From positions 1 through 64,000 of the forward strand of contig NZ_BCQS01000017.1 in NCBI RefSeq assembly GCF_001552195.1: a stretch of DNA of 64,000 nt. Direction: 5' to 3'. Source of the DNA: Actinomadura latina NBRC 106108. GTDB taxonomy: Bacteria > Actinomycetota > Actinomycetes > Streptosporangiales > Streptosporangiaceae. Both the position numbers and the translations under genes were made by a program. Positions 43,333-52,824 of the stretch are shown one piece after another. The notes beneath the pieces were generated by a model. The model was not told the origin of the DNA, ran no database searches, and saw only the letters and a program-made list of their open reading frames with translations. The first letter of the stretch is position 1. Each line of letters opens with the position of its first letter.

Positions 43333-46300
43333 ACGAGGACCGCGAGCCGATCGCGATCGTCGGCGCCGGGGCGGTGTTCCCGGGCGCCGGGTCGGCGGCC
43401 GAGCTGTGGCGCAACGTCCTCGCCGGGTTCGACGCGATCTCCGAGGTGCCGCCCAGCCGCTGGGACCCCGCGCTCTACTACGACCCGGACGCCTACGCGC
43501 GCGCCCCGGAGAGCGACCGCTTCTACTGCCGGCGCGGCGGGTTCGTCGACGAGCTGGCCACCTTCGACCCGGCCCGGTTCGGGATCCTGCCCGCGGCGGT
43601 GCGGGGCATGGAACCCGACCAGCTCCTCGCGCTGCGCACCGCCGGGGACGCGATCGCGGACGCGGGCGGCGACGAGCGGCTGCCCGACCGGTCCAGGATC
43701 GGCGTGGTCATCGGGCGCGGCGGCTACATCACGCCGGGCGTCGCCCGCTACGACCAGCGCGTCCGGACGTCCCACCAGGTCACCGCGATCCTCGCCGAGC
43801 TGGTGCCCGACCTCGGGGAGCGGCGGCTGGCGGAGATCCGCCGGGCGTTCTGCGAGCGGCTGGGCCCGGACGGCCCGGACGCGCCGATCGGGCTGGTGCC
43901 GAGCCTCGCCGCGTCGCGCATCGCCGGCACCTTCGACCTGCACGGCCCCGCCTACACCCTCGACGCGGCGTGCGCGTCGGCGCTGCTGGCGGTCGAGCAC
44001 GCCGTGCGGGCGCTGCGCGGCGGCCAGGCCGACGCGATGCTGGCCGGGGCCGTCCACCACGCGCACCACGCCACCGTCTGGAGCCTGTTCAGCCAGCTGC
44101 GCGCGCTCAGCCCGAGCGAGACGATCCGCCCGTTCGACCGGGCCGCCGACGGCACCCTCCTCGCGGAGGGCACCGGGATGGTCCTGCTCAAGCGGCTGTC
44201 GGACGCCGAGCGCGACGGCGACCGGATCCACGCGGTCGTCCTCGGCGCCGGGTCGTCCAGCGACGGCCGCGCCACGAGCATCATGAGCCCGCTGGTGGAC
44301 GGGCAGGTCCTCGCGGTCGAGCGCGCCTGGCGCGACGCGGGCCTCGACCCGGCGGAGCCCGGCGCTGTCGGGCTCGTCGAGGCGCACGGCACCGGCACCC
44401 CGGCGGGGGACGAGGCGGAGCTGGCGACGCTGCGCCGCGTCCTCGGCGCGGGCGGCGGCACGGGGGGCCCGCCGATCGGGCTCGGCACCGTCAAGTCGAT
44501 GATCGGGCACGCGATGCCCGCCGCCGGGATGGCCGGGCTGATCAAGGCGGCGTTCGCGCTGCGCGACGGCGTGCTGCCGCCGACCCTGCACGTGGACGAC
44601 CCGCATCCGGCGCTGGCGGACGTCAGGCTCCGGCTCGTCCGGGAGACCGCCGAGTGGGAGCGGCACGGCGGCGGCCCGCGGCGGGCCGTGGTCAACGCGT
44701 TCGGGTTCGGCGGGGCGAACGCGCATCTCGTCCTGCAGGAGCCGCCGGCGCAGGCCGTCCGGCGCGCGCGGCGGCGCGGGCTCGGCGCGCCGCTGGACGG
44801 CGAGGCGGTGCTGCGGCTCGCCGCGCGCACGACCGGGGAACTCGCCGAGGCCCTGGCCGCCCCCGACGAGGAACTGCTGGCGCAGGTCGCCGGGGACGTC
44901 CCCGACCTTCCGTGCCGGCTCGCCATCGTCGGCCCGACACCGCGCAGGCTCGACCTGGCGCGGGCCGTCCTTCAGCGCGGCACCGCCTGGCGCGGCCGCA
45001 GCGACGTGTGGTTCTCCCCCCGGCCGCTGCTCGCGGACGGCGGGCGGCTGGCGTTCCTGTTCCCCGGATTCGAGCCCGCCTTCGACCCGCGCGTGACCGA
45101 CGTCGCCGAGCACTTCGGGCTGCCGGACCCCGGGCTCACCGGCCGCACCGACCTGCTCGGGCACGCCGCCGACGTCCTGGGCGCCGGGCGGCTGCTGGCC
45201 GCCGCGCTCGCCGAGCTGGGGGTCGAGGCCGACGTCATGGCGGGGCACAGCCTCGGCGAATGGACGGCCATGGCCGCCGCCGGGATGTGCGACGCGGGCG
45301 CGCTCGTCCGGGACCTCGACGGCGCCGCGCTCGAAACGCCCGACGCCGTGTACGCGGCGCTCGGCTGCGGCGCGGCGCGGGCGCAGGAGGCCGCCGCGGC
45401 GGGGTCCGGGGTCTTCGTCAGCCACGACAACTGCCCGCACCAGTCGGTGATCTGCGGCCCCGCCGGAGCGGTCCGGGAGATCCTCGGGCGGCTCGCGTCC
45501 GAGGGCGTCCTCGGCACCGAACTGCCGTTCCGGACGGGCTTCCACACGCCGCTGGCGGAGGCGTTCGAGAAGCAGGTGCGGCGCTCGTTCGAGGCGCTGG
45601 AGATGCGCGAACCCCGCGTCCCGGTGTGGTCGGCGTCGACGGCGGCGCCGTTCCCGCGCGGGGCCGAAGCGGTCCGCGACCTCGCGGTCCGGCACCTGCT
45701 CGAACCCGTCCGGTTCAGCGAGCTGATCGAGGAGCTGTACGGCGCGGCGCACGTGCGGGCGTTCGTCCAGGTCGGGCCGGGCGGGCTGACCGGGTTCGTC
45801 GCCGACCGGCTCGGCGAGCGCGAGCACCTCGCGATGGCCGTCAACGTGCCGAAACGGGACGGGATGGCGCAGCTGCGCCGGGTCGTCGCGGCGCTGTGGG
45901 CCGAGGGCTACGGCGCCTCCGCGCCGCCCGCGCCCGCCGCCGGCATGCGGCTCGACCTCGGCACGCCGCTGGTCAGGCTGGACGGGGCGGTGGAGCCGAT
46001 CCGGCTCGCGCCCGGTGTCCCCGCGCTGCCGGCCGACGATCCCGTCCTGGCGGAGCTGGAGGCGCTGCTCAACGACGCGGCGAGCGGGGCGCAGTCCGTC
46101 CTGGAGGCGCTCGGGGGCGGGCCGTCGTCCGCAGCGGCCGGGGAGCCGTCGCCGGGGGCCGCCGAGCTGAGCGTCTCCCGCGTCTTCTCGGTCGAGGCGA
46201 TGCCGCACCTGGCCGACCACTGCCTGGTCCCGCAGGCCCCCGGCTGGCCTGACATGTCGGACAGGTTTCCGATCGTCCCGCTGGCCACGCTGGTCGAGAT

Positions 46301-47609
46301 GATGGCCGGCACGGCGCGCGAGCTGCTGCCCGACATGGTCGTCGTCGGGTTCGAGGACGTCCGCGCCTTCCGGTGGGTCGTGGCCAACCCGCCGACGACC
46401 GTCGACATCCGCGCCTACCTCGTCGACGACGGCGACCGCCCGCGCAGGGTGAAGGTCGTCATCCCGGACTACGCGGACGGGACGGTCCTGCTCGCCGAGC
46501 ACTACCCCATGTCGCCCGCCCCGGACCGCTCGCCGCTCACCATCGAGGGGCCGCCCATAGTCACCGCTGAGCGGCTGTACGAGGAGCGGTGGATGTTCCA
46601 AGGCCCGCTCTTCCGCGGCATCAGCGAGATCACGGCGCTGGCGGAGGACGGTGTGCGCGCCGTCCTGACCGCGTTGCCCACGCCGGGCGCGCTGATGGAC
46701 AGTGCCGGGCAGCTCTGCGCGCACTGGATCCAGGTGTACGGCGACACCAACCAGACCGTGTTCCCGGTGGGGATCGAACGGGTCCTGCTGTACGGGCCGT
46801 TGCCGTCCGCTGGGGAACGCCTGGACACGACCATCTGGAACCAGTCGCTCACGGACACGACCATGCGCTGCTCAGCGGAGTTGGTCCGCGAGAACGGAAC
46901 GGTGTGGGCACGCATCGACGGCTGGACCGCGCACCGCTTCTACAGCGACGAAGCCCTCTGGCGGATGAAGTTCACTCCCGAGGTGTCGGGCACGGGTGAG
47001 CCCCAGCCCGGCGGCTGGACGCTGGCCCGCAAGCGCTGGGACGGCACCGCGTCCCGGGACCTGCTGATGCGCCAGTACCTCTGCGCCGGTGAGCGCGCGG
47101 AGTACGACGCGCTTCCGCCGGTCGCGCAAGGCCCATGGCTGCTCGGGCGGATCGCCGCCAAGGACGCCGTGAGGGACCACCTGTGGCGCAACGGCCACGG
47201 CCCCCTGTTCCCCGCGGAGCTCACCGTCCAGGACGGGCCGACTGTAACGGGGCCTTTCGACGAGCCCCTGACCGTCTCGATCGCCTCGGACGCCGAACTG
47301 GGCGTGGCCCTGGTGCGGCCCGGTCACGGCCCGGCCGGCATCGGGCTCGCCGTCAACGAGAACAACGCACGGGTGCGCGCGGCCAAGCAGGCGGTGCTGC
47401 AGTCGATGGACACGCAGTCGATGAACACGCAATTGATGAACTCAGGGGCGAACCGTCCCGACATGGTGGTCACCGTCGCCGACGCCGAACGGCTCCTCAT
47501 CGCCGCCGGCGGCACGGTCACCACGGTGCAGACCCGCGAACTCGACGGACACGTCGTCGCCTGGACGACCGCGTCCGGCGGAACGGACATGGAGGAAAGC
47601 CGAGCATGA
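43329..47609 (+). CDS. Type I PKS, KS-AT-DH plus PPTase-like domain
   Basis: A 1,426-residue PfaC/hglE-like synthase. KS (about 8-480) is complete: Cys215 in TLDAACASAL, His353 in EAHGTGT, His394 in MIGHAM. AT (about 560-860) has Ser641 in GHSLGE and His739 in GFHTPL. A double hot-dog dehydratase (about 950-1230) has His964 in LADHC and an Asp in DSAGQLCAHW. The last 180 residues resemble a phosphopantetheinyl transferase (GRIAAKDAVRDHLW), but the metal motif GIDIE reads GIGLA (1337-1341) and KEA reads KQA (1353-1355). No ACP is visible, so chain carriage must occur in trans. Starts with GTG overlapping the previous stop. Confidence 0.85.
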   Translation: MNEDREPIAIVGAGAVFPGAGSAAELWRNVLAGFDAISEVPPSRWDPALYYDPDAYARAPESDRFYCRRGGFVDELATFDPARFGILPAAVRGMEPDQLLALRTAGDAIADAGGDERLPDRSRIGVVIGRGGYITPGVARYDQRVRTSHQVTAILAELVPDLGERRLAEIRRAFCERLGPDGPDAPIGLVPSLAASRIAGTFDLHGPAYTLDAACASALLAVEHAVRALRGGQADAMLAGAVHHAHHATVWSLFSQLRALSPSETIRPFDRAADGTLLAEGTGMVLLKRLSDAERDGDRIHAVVLGAGSSSDGRATSIMSPLVDGQVLAVERAWRDAGLDPAEPGAVGLVEAHGTGTPAGDEAELATLRRVLGAGGGTGGPPIGLGTVKSMIGHAMPAAGMAGLIKAAFALRDGVLPPTLHVDDPHPALADVRLRLVRETAEWERHGGGPRRAVVNAFGFGGANAHLVLQEPPAQAVRRARRRGLGAPLDGEAVLRLAARTTGELAEALAAPDEELLAQVAGDVPDLPCRLAIVGPTPRRLDLARAVLQRGTAWRGRSDVWFSPRPLLADGGRLAFLFPGFEPAFDPRVTDVAEHFGLPDPGLTGRTDLLGHAADVLGAGRLLAAALAELGVEADVMAGHSLGEWTAMAAAGMCDAGALVRDLDGAALETPDAVYAALGCGAARAQEAAAAGSGVFVSHDNCPHQSVICGPAGAVREILGRLASEGVLGTELPFRTGFHTPLAEAFEKQVRRSFEALEMREPRVPVWSASTAAPFPRGAEAVRDLAVRHLLEPVRFSELIEELYGAAHVRAFVQVGPGGLTGFVADRLGEREHLAMAVNVPKRDGMAQLRRVVAALWAEGYGASAPPAPAAGMRLDLGTPLVRLDGAVEPIRLAPGVPALPADDPVLAELEALLNDAASGAQSVLEALGGGPSSAAAGEPSPGAAELSVSRVFSVEAMPHLADHCLVPQAPGWPDMSDRFPIVPLATLVEMMAGTARELLPDMVVVGFEDVRAFRWVVANPPTTVDIRAYLVDDGDRPRRVKVVIPDYADGTVLLAEHYPMSPAPDRSPLTIEGPPIVTAERLYEERWMFQGPLFRGISEITALAEDGVRAVLTALPTPGALMDSAGQLCAHWIQVYGDTNQTVFPVGIERVLLYGPLPSAGERLDTTIWNQSLTDTTMRCSAELVRENGTVWARIDGWTAHRFYSDEALWRMKFTPEVSGTGEPQPGGWTLARKRWDGTASRDLLMRQYLCAGERAEYDALPPVAQGPWLLGRIAAKDAVRDHLWRNGHGPLFPAELTVQDGPTVTGPFDEPLTVSIASDAELGVALVRPGHGPAGIGLAVNENNARVRAAKQAVLQSMDTQSMNTQLMNSGANRPDMVVTVADAERLLIAAGGTVTTVQTRELDGHVVAWTTASGGTDMEESRA
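47400..47444 (+). repeat. 15-base tandem repeat inside the PPTase-like region
   Basis: Three in-frame copies of a 15-base unit: 47400-47414 and 47415-47429 differ by one base, and 47430-47444 is diverged. They encode the repeated QSMDT/QSMNT/QLMNS. It lies just after the degenerate KQA motif and looks like slippage expansion. Confidence 0.75.
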
Positions 47610-48814
47610 CCCAGCGCCGCACGAGCGCCCGCCGCGTCCAGGTCCCGTCGATCCTCGGCGAGCCGGGAATCCAGCGGGTGCGGGCACCGGAACGCCGCTT
47701 CCTGTTCGCCGTCCCGCCGCTCACCGGCCGCATCGCCCCGGCGCAGGCGGTCGCCGCCGAACTCGCCCGCCGCGGCCACAAGGTCGCCTGGACGGGGCAC
47801 CGCCCGTCGCTGGAGCCGCTGCTGCGGCCGGGCTCCCGCATCTTCGGCGCCGGGGACGACTTCGGCGCGGTCCGCGACCGCTGGCTGGAGCTGCGCGGCC
47901 TCGACGCCCTCCGCTTCCTGTGGGAGGACTTCCTCGTCCCGCTCGGCCACGCGATGATGCCGGGCGTCGAGCGGGCGATCGACCGGTTCCACCCGGACGT
48001 GGTGGTCTCGGATCAGGGCGTCCTCGCCGCGCCCGTCGCGGCCCGGCGCCGCGAGATCCCCTGGGCCACCTCCGCCGCGTCGCCCGCCGAGTTCACCCGC
48101 CCCCTCGCCGGCCTGCCCGAGGCCGAGGCGGAGATCCGCGACCACATCGGGGACTTCCAGCTCGACCACGGCATCGAGGACCTGCTCGACCTGCGCTTCT
48201 CCGACCACCTCACGCTGATCTTCTCCACCTCGGCGCTGGTCGGCGACACCTCGTTCTTCCCGGACCATTTCGCCTTCGTCGGCCCGGTGGCGGGCCGTTC
48301 CGCCCCGTGCGCGTTCCCGTGGGAGTGGCTGGACGGCCGCCCCGCCGTTCTCCTCACCCTGGGCCGGATCACCGGGCCGCCCGCCGGCCGGCTCTTCGAG
48401 GCCGCCGCGGAGGCCGTCCGCGACCTGGACGTCCAAGCGATCTTCGTGGCGGCCCCCGGCACCGCGGCGGCGCCGCCGAACGTCCTCGTCCGCGAGCGCG
48501 TCCCCCAGCACAAGCTCCTGGAACGCCTCTCCGCCGTCATCTGCCATGGCGGCCACGCCACGGTCTGCGCATCCCTCTCCCACGGGGTGCCGCTCGTGGC
48601 GGCCCCGATCCGGGACGACCAGCCGGTGATCGCCCGCCGCGTGGAGGCCGCCGGCGCGGGCATCTCCGTCGACGACCCGGCGGAACTCGGCACAGCCCTC
48701 GCCACCGTTCTCGCCGGCGGCCCGCACCGCGCCGCCGCCGAGGCGGCCCGTGCGACGTTCGCCTCCGCCGGAGGCGCCGCCGAGGCCGCCGACCGCCTGG
48801 AGAAGCTCGCCTGA
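47606..48814 (+). CDS. Family 1 (MGT-like) glycosyltransferase
   Basis: A 402-residue GT-B glycosyltransferase. The N-terminal domain starts FAVPPLTGRIAPAQAVAAELARRGHKVAWTG. The C-terminal donor-binding domain holds VICHGGHATVCASLSHGVPLVAAPIRDDQP, the NDP-sugar motif of macrolide/glycolipid transferases. It overlaps the PKS stop (ATGA) and ends the coupled set, so the locus product is probably a glycosylated lipid or polyketide-like compound. The first 30 residues before the fold are basic and unusual. Confidence 0.85.
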   Translation: MTQRRTSARRVQVPSILGEPGIQRVRAPERRFLFAVPPLTGRIAPAQAVAAELARRGHKVAWTGHRPSLEPLLRPGSRIFGAGDDFGAVRDRWLELRGLDALRFLWEDFLVPLGHAMMPGVERAIDRFHPDVVVSDQGVLAAPVAARRREIPWATSAASPAEFTRPLAGLPEAEAEIRDHIGDFQLDHGIEDLLDLRFSDHLTLIFSTSALVGDTSFFPDHFAFVGPVAGRSAPCAFPWEWLDGRPAVLLTLGRITGPPAGRLFEAAAEAVRDLDVQAIFVAAPGTAAAPPNVLVRERVPQHKLLERLSAVICHGGHATVCASLSHGVPLVAAPIRDDQPVIARRVEAAGAGISVDDPAELGTALATVLAGGPHRAAAEAARATFASAGGAAEAADRLEKLA

Positions 48815-48856
48815 CCACCTGCGGGTGCTGCGCGGCGTCCGTCCTCTTGTTTTTTT

Positions 48857-48902
48857 CACAGATTTGACTGTAAAAATAGGTAAGGCAACGGAAAAATCTG
48901 TG
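48857..48902. promoter_or_regulatory. AT-rich inverted repeat upstream of the OsmC gene
   Basis: CACAGATTT at 48857-48865 and AAATCTGTG at 48894-48902 form a perfect 9-base inverted repeat with a 28-base spacer, in a strikingly A/T-rich patch for this genome. TTGACT (48864-48869) is a possible -35. It ends 26 bases before the OsmC start and is a candidate promoter with a redox-regulator site. Confidence 0.5.
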
Positions 48903-48928
48903 CTCGGTCACGGTGGAAGGAGAGGGAC

Positions 48929-49372
48929 ATGGCGATCGCTGAGCGTACGGCGGAGACCACCTGGGAGGGCAGTCTGGCCAAGGGCAGCGGCACGCTGAGC
49001 GGTTCGACCGGCGCCTTCACCGGGCTGCCGGTGAGCTGGGACGCCCGGACCGCCCGGCCGGACGGGATGACGAGCCCCGAGGAGCTGGCCGCGGCCGCCC
49101 ACTCGTCCTGCTTCGTCATGGCGCTCGCGCTGCGGCTCGGCGAGCACAAGGCCAGGCCGGAGCGGCTCACCGTGGCGGCGACCGTGACGCTGGACGAGGT
49201 GGACGGCGTGCCGACCATCGTCTCCTCGGCGCTGCGCGTCCAGGGAAAGGTGCCCGAGCTCGACGCCCCCGGCTTCCAGACCGCGGTGGACGAGGCGGCC
49301 GAGCTGTGCCCGGTGTCGCGGCTCTTCGCCGGCGCCGAGATCAGCGTCGAGGCCGAGCTCGTCAAGGACTGA
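48929..49372 (+). CDS. OsmC/Ohr family peroxiredoxin
   Basis: A 147-residue OsmC-type peroxidase that reduces organic hydroperoxides. Both cysteines are present: Cys61 in AAHSSCFVMAL and Cys127 in AELCPVSRLF. OsmC rather than Ohr is favoured by the N-terminal AERTAETTWEGSLAKGSGTLS pattern. GGAAGGAGAGGG lies before the ATG. It is monocistronic, with an AT-rich inverted repeat upstream. Confidence 0.92.
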   Translation: MAIAERTAETTWEGSLAKGSGTLSGSTGAFTGLPVSWDARTARPDGMTSPEELAAAAHSSCFVMALALRLGEHKARPERLTVAATVTLDEVDGVPTIVSSALRVQGKVPELDAPGFQTAVDEAAELCPVSRLFAGAEISVEAELVKD

Positions 49373-49381
49373 GCCGCCGGG

Positions 49382-50044
49382 TCAGGACGTGAGCGTCGTG
49401 TGGAGGCGGCGGGCGCTCTTCAGGGTGGCGTCGAACGAGGCCTCGGCGATGGCCTTCGTCATGAAGTGGCACACCCAGGTGACGAGGAAGGTGCCCAGGA
49501 TCAGCACCGGCGCCCACGTCCAGGTCAGGTGGACGACGATCCGCTCGATGGTGGCGTGCGGGTCGGCGACGGGCTCCCAGCTGTTGAGGCGGGCCCAGCG
49601 GCCGAGGAAGACGCCGATGGCGCAGAGGGCGTGCGCGGCCAGGGTGACCCGGCCGTTCCAGGCGCCGAGGCCGAGCCGGGTGAGGTGGCGGGTCGCGGCG
49701 GCCAGGGCCAGGTAGTACGCGAGGAAGCCCGATGCGATGAGGAGTGCGTAGACGGGCAGGATCGCGGTCACCACCGGGCCGCCGTGATCGGCGAGCACGA
49801 TGTCGCGGCGCAGATGGACCAGGTCGGTGACGACATAGGGAGCATTCGGCAGAAACAGGACGAAGAGGGTCAGGCCCGTCCACCAGAAAGGCGACCGGGA
49901 AACGCGGTCGCCGCGGAAGAGGAGGAACGCGAGGCCGGCCGGAATCCAGGCCAGAAAGGTGTTCCAGCCCATCCACCAGGCGTCGCGGTGGAGGACGTCG
50001 ATCAGGTTCGGTGCCACCTGTTCCAGAATCCCCATGCCTTCCAT
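49382..50044 (-). CDS. DUF1361 family membrane protein
   Basis: A membrane protein of about 220 residues with six or seven hydrophobic helices and the DUF1361 pattern (WNTFLAWIPAGLAFLLF…LFLPNAPYVVTDLVHLR…WNGRVTLAAHALCAIGVFLGRWARLNSWEP). Function is unknown. Start is ATG 50044 or 50035. It lies 18 bases downstream of the HerA-type ATPase gene on the same strand, so they may be co-transcribed. Confidence 0.85.
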   Translation of the reverse strand: MEGMGILEQVAPNLIDVLHRDAWWMGWNTFLAWIPAGLAFLLFRGDRVSRSPFWWTGLTLFVLFLPNAPYVVTDLVHLRRDIVLADHGGPVVTAILPVYALLIASGFLAYYLALAAATRHLTRLGLGAWNGRVTLAAHALCAIGVFLGRWARLNSWEPVADPHATIERIVVHLTWTWAPVLILGTFLVTWVCHFMTKAIAEASFDATLKSARRLHTTLTS

Positions 50045-50061
50045 GGTGCCTGAGGCGCCGT

Positions 50062-52824
50062 CTAATCGGTGGAGATGAAGGAGCCGAGCAGGCCGTCCAC
50101 GTTGCCGAGGCTGGCGGTGGCCTCGCGGAGGCGGCTGGGCCAGTCGGCGTCGGTGCGGGCCGCGCCCACGGCGGTTTCGATCGTCGCAGTCGAGCCCCAG
50201 AGCGCGAGGGATCGGGCGTCCAGGTCGCGTTGGTCGCGTTCCCACCAGGCGGTCACGTTGCTGAGCTGATCGGCGAGAGTGTCACCGGGAATGGTGCGCA
50301 TGTAGACGGCTTCCCATGTGTCGCTAAGTGGGTGACGGCCGCCGTCGGGGTCCGTCTTGTGGGCTCTTTGCAGTTCCTCCAGGACGAGGCACCAGCGGTA
50401 AGGGGTGGCGACAAAGGTCATCTCGTCGCCGGCGCAGGAGTCGCCGTGCAGTGCCGCGACCAGATGGCGGGCCAGTTCGCCGGGAGCGGCGCGGGACGCG
50501 ACGGCCGCGTCGACGGCGTGCGAGACGGTGCAGTCGCGGAGGCGGCGGGGCAGCCCGTCCAGGATCGAGGGGTCCGGGTCCGGGGCGCCCCAGCCGGTCA
50601 GGTGCGCGGCGGCGGCCAGCTCCGCCCACAGCACCAGTTCCGGGCGGTCGGCCACGGCGCGCTGGGCGGTGCGCATGTCGCGGAGGGTGCAGGGGGAGTC
50701 GCGGCAGTCCGCCCCGCAGGTGCCGCTCCGCGGGGTCACCAGGACGCCGGGGGAGGCGAGCGGCGCCGCGTGCTCCAACCCTGAGCCGTCCGGTATGCGC
50801 ACGAGATGGGGGAAGTCCATGCCGTCGGTGAAAACCGCGCCCTCGCCGGGCGTGAGCGTGACGAGGAACTGCGACTGGGCGTCGGTGATGTTCATGGTGG
50901 CGCCGACCGCCTCCCGGTCGTCCCGCGCGGGCAGCCGGTGGACGATCTTGACGGCGGTGTTCTTGATGACGTCCGGGACGAGCTTGGACGGGATCTGCTC
51001 CGCCACGATCAGCCCCTCCCCGTACGCGCGGATCTCCGCGAGCAGGCTCGCGAACGTCTCCACGGCGTGCGACGCGGGGCCCGCCCGCTCGCTGCGGCGC
51101 AGCAGCCGGTGCGCCTCCTCGAACACGCTCAGATGCCGCAGGCCCGCCGCCCCGCCCTGCCGCATCCGCAGGTGCTCCACCAGGCGGACCAGGACCGTCC
51201 CCATCAGGAACGCCTTGTCGCGGTCATCGCCGACGTCCTCGATCTCCAGGACGACGTTGCGGGCGAGCAGCGCGTCGAAGTCGATCGGGTGGCCGCCCTC
51301 GAAGAACCGCCCGGTGGTGCCGAGCCGGAGGCTGGACAGCCGCACCCGGATGAACCCGCGCACGTTGTCGGTGATCTCCTGCCCGTAGCCGATGTCGGTG
51401 ACGACCTCCTCGGCGACGGCCTGCAGATCGGCGAGGGTCGGGTAGCGCGGGGACGTCCCCGCGACGGCCGGCTCGCCGAGCGCCAGATCCCACCCCAGCC
51501 GCTCGTAGCAGCGGGTCAGCGCCGCCGACAGCACCTGCGGGAACGGCTCGTCCGCCTCGAACGCGGCGAGGAACAGCGCGCGGACGAGGTCGGCGTGCGT
51601 CTGCAGCGGGAACGGCCTCCCCTCCGGGCCGTGCGCCGGTTCGAGGGGGTTGATCCCGGCCGCGATCGCCTCCGCGTCGCCCGGCCGGATCGCGACGACC
51701 TCCGCGCCCGGCAGCCCCGCCGCCGACAACCCCGCAGCCGACAATCTGGACGCCATCAGCCGGTACTCGGCCTTCGCCGGCTCCACGACCAGCCACGGCA
51801 GCCGGGCGGCGGAGGCTGCGGTGAGCAGCGACCGGATCGTCTGCGACTTGCCGGCGCCCGTCGCCCCGCACACGAACGTGTGCCGGTTCAGGCTCGGAAG
51901 AGGCAGCGACAGCGACCCGACCTCGCGGCGGTTGCGGTCCAGGACCCGCCCGAGCGGGACCCCGTCGCCCGCCGACTCGGGCGTGACGTCGAACTCCGGC
52001 CGCATCACGAACCGGACCCCGGGGACCTCCCGGACGGGCGGCCGCGCCAGCGCCGCCACCAGCCGCGTGCTCGCCTCGAACGGCCCCTCCGCACCCGGCA
52101 CCAGCGCGTACGGCAGCCCGGTCAGGTCGGCCGACGCGCACACCAGCGCCGCCACCCGCACGGCGGCCTCCGGCGTCGCGGCCCCGGCCATCAGGTGCAC
52201 GCGCCACAGCCCGGACGTCGCCGACCGGCGCAGCTCCCGGTGCCGCCGCTCCATCCGGACGGCGGTCACCGACTCCTCCGGCGACATCTCCGCCATCGAC
52301 TGGGCGCGCTGCTGGCGGTCGGCGAGGTCGTCGGCGAGGCGTCCGGCCTCGGACGCGTCCACGGGCTCGGCGACCAGCAGCCAGGCGAACGGCTGCATCC
52401 ACACCGAGAGCAGGCCGTCCTCCAGGGACGGCCGCGCGGGCTCCTCCTGGAGCCCGTCGTCGACGAGCAGGCCGTCCGCGATGCCGCCGATGCCGACCCA
52501 GTGCGGCATCGACTCCTCGGCGACGCCGTCCGGGAGCATCACCCCGCGCCCGCCCGCGGGCAGGCTCAGCGTCGCCGTGCGCCCGCCATGGTCGGCGACG
52601 AGCCCGGCCCCGCCGACGAACACCTCCGTGGGGCCGGACGCCGCCGCGCGCCGCCAGCCGACCAGCACCGGCTCCCCGCCCGCGTGGTACGCCGACACCA
52701 GCGCCGCGAGCCGCTGGTCGCGCCACTCGTCCCGGCCGTCCGCCCGGTCGGGACGGGGCACCTCCAGCAGCCGGCACACCGGCAGCCCGCGCAGCAGCTC
52801 CCACATTTCCGTCCCGCCCGCCAT
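50062..52824 (-). CDS. HerA/FtsK-like ATP-binding protein
   Basis: A 920-residue P-loop ATPase. After a 300-residue N-terminal region comes the HerA/TraG-type core: Walker A GATGAGKS at residues 320-327 and a Walker B-like LSVFEEAHRLL, followed by IVAEQIPSKLVPDVIKNTAVKIVHRL and a sensor-type segment, as in HerA. HerA proteins translocate DNA with NurA, but no NurA is nearby. A CxxxCxxxxC cluster (TCGADCRDSPCTLR) may bind metal. Divergent from a membrane TraG-like gene. No relaxase or integrase is present. Start ATG 52824, or 52806. Confidence 0.8.
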   Translation of the reverse strand: MAGGTEMWELLRGLPVCRLLEVPRPDRADGRDEWRDQRLAALVSAYHAGGEPVLVGWRRAAASGPTEVFVGGAGLVADHGGRTATLSLPAGGRGVMLPDGVAEESMPHWVGIGGIADGLLVDDGLQEEPARPSLEDGLLSVWMQPFAWLLVAEPVDASEAGRLADDLADRQQRAQSMAEMSPEESVTAVRMERRHRELRRSATSGLWRVHLMAGAATPEAAVRVAALVCASADLTGLPYALVPGAEGPFEASTRLVAALARPPVREVPGVRFVMRPEFDVTPESAGDGVPLGRVLDRNRREVGSLSLPLPSLNRHTFVCGATGAGKSQTIRSLLTAASAARLPWLVVEPAKAEYRLMASRLSAAGLSAAGLPGAEVVAIRPGDAEAIAAGINPLEPAHGPEGRPFPLQTHADLVRALFLAAFEADEPFPQVLSAALTRCYERLGWDLALGEPAVAGTSPRYPTLADLQAVAEEVVTDIGYGQEITDNVRGFIRVRLSSLRLGTTGRFFEGGHPIDFDALLARNVVLEIEDVGDDRDKAFLMGTVLVRLVEHLRMRQGGAAGLRHLSVFEEAHRLLRRSERAGPASHAVETFASLLAEIRAYGEGLIVAEQIPSKLVPDVIKNTAVKIVHRLPARDDREAVGATMNITDAQSQFLVTLTPGEGAVFTDGMDFPHLVRIPDGSGLEHAAPLASPGVLVTPRSGTCGADCRDSPCTLRDMRTAQRAVADRPELVLWAELAAAAHLTGWGAPDPDPSILDGLPRRLRDCTVSHAVDAAVASRAAPGELARHLVAALHGDSCAGDEMTFVATPYRWCLVLEELQRAHKTDPDGGRHPLSDTWEAVYMRTIPGDTLADQLSNVTAWWERDQRDLDARSLALWGSTATIETAVGAARTDADWPSRLREATASLGNVDGLLGSFISTD

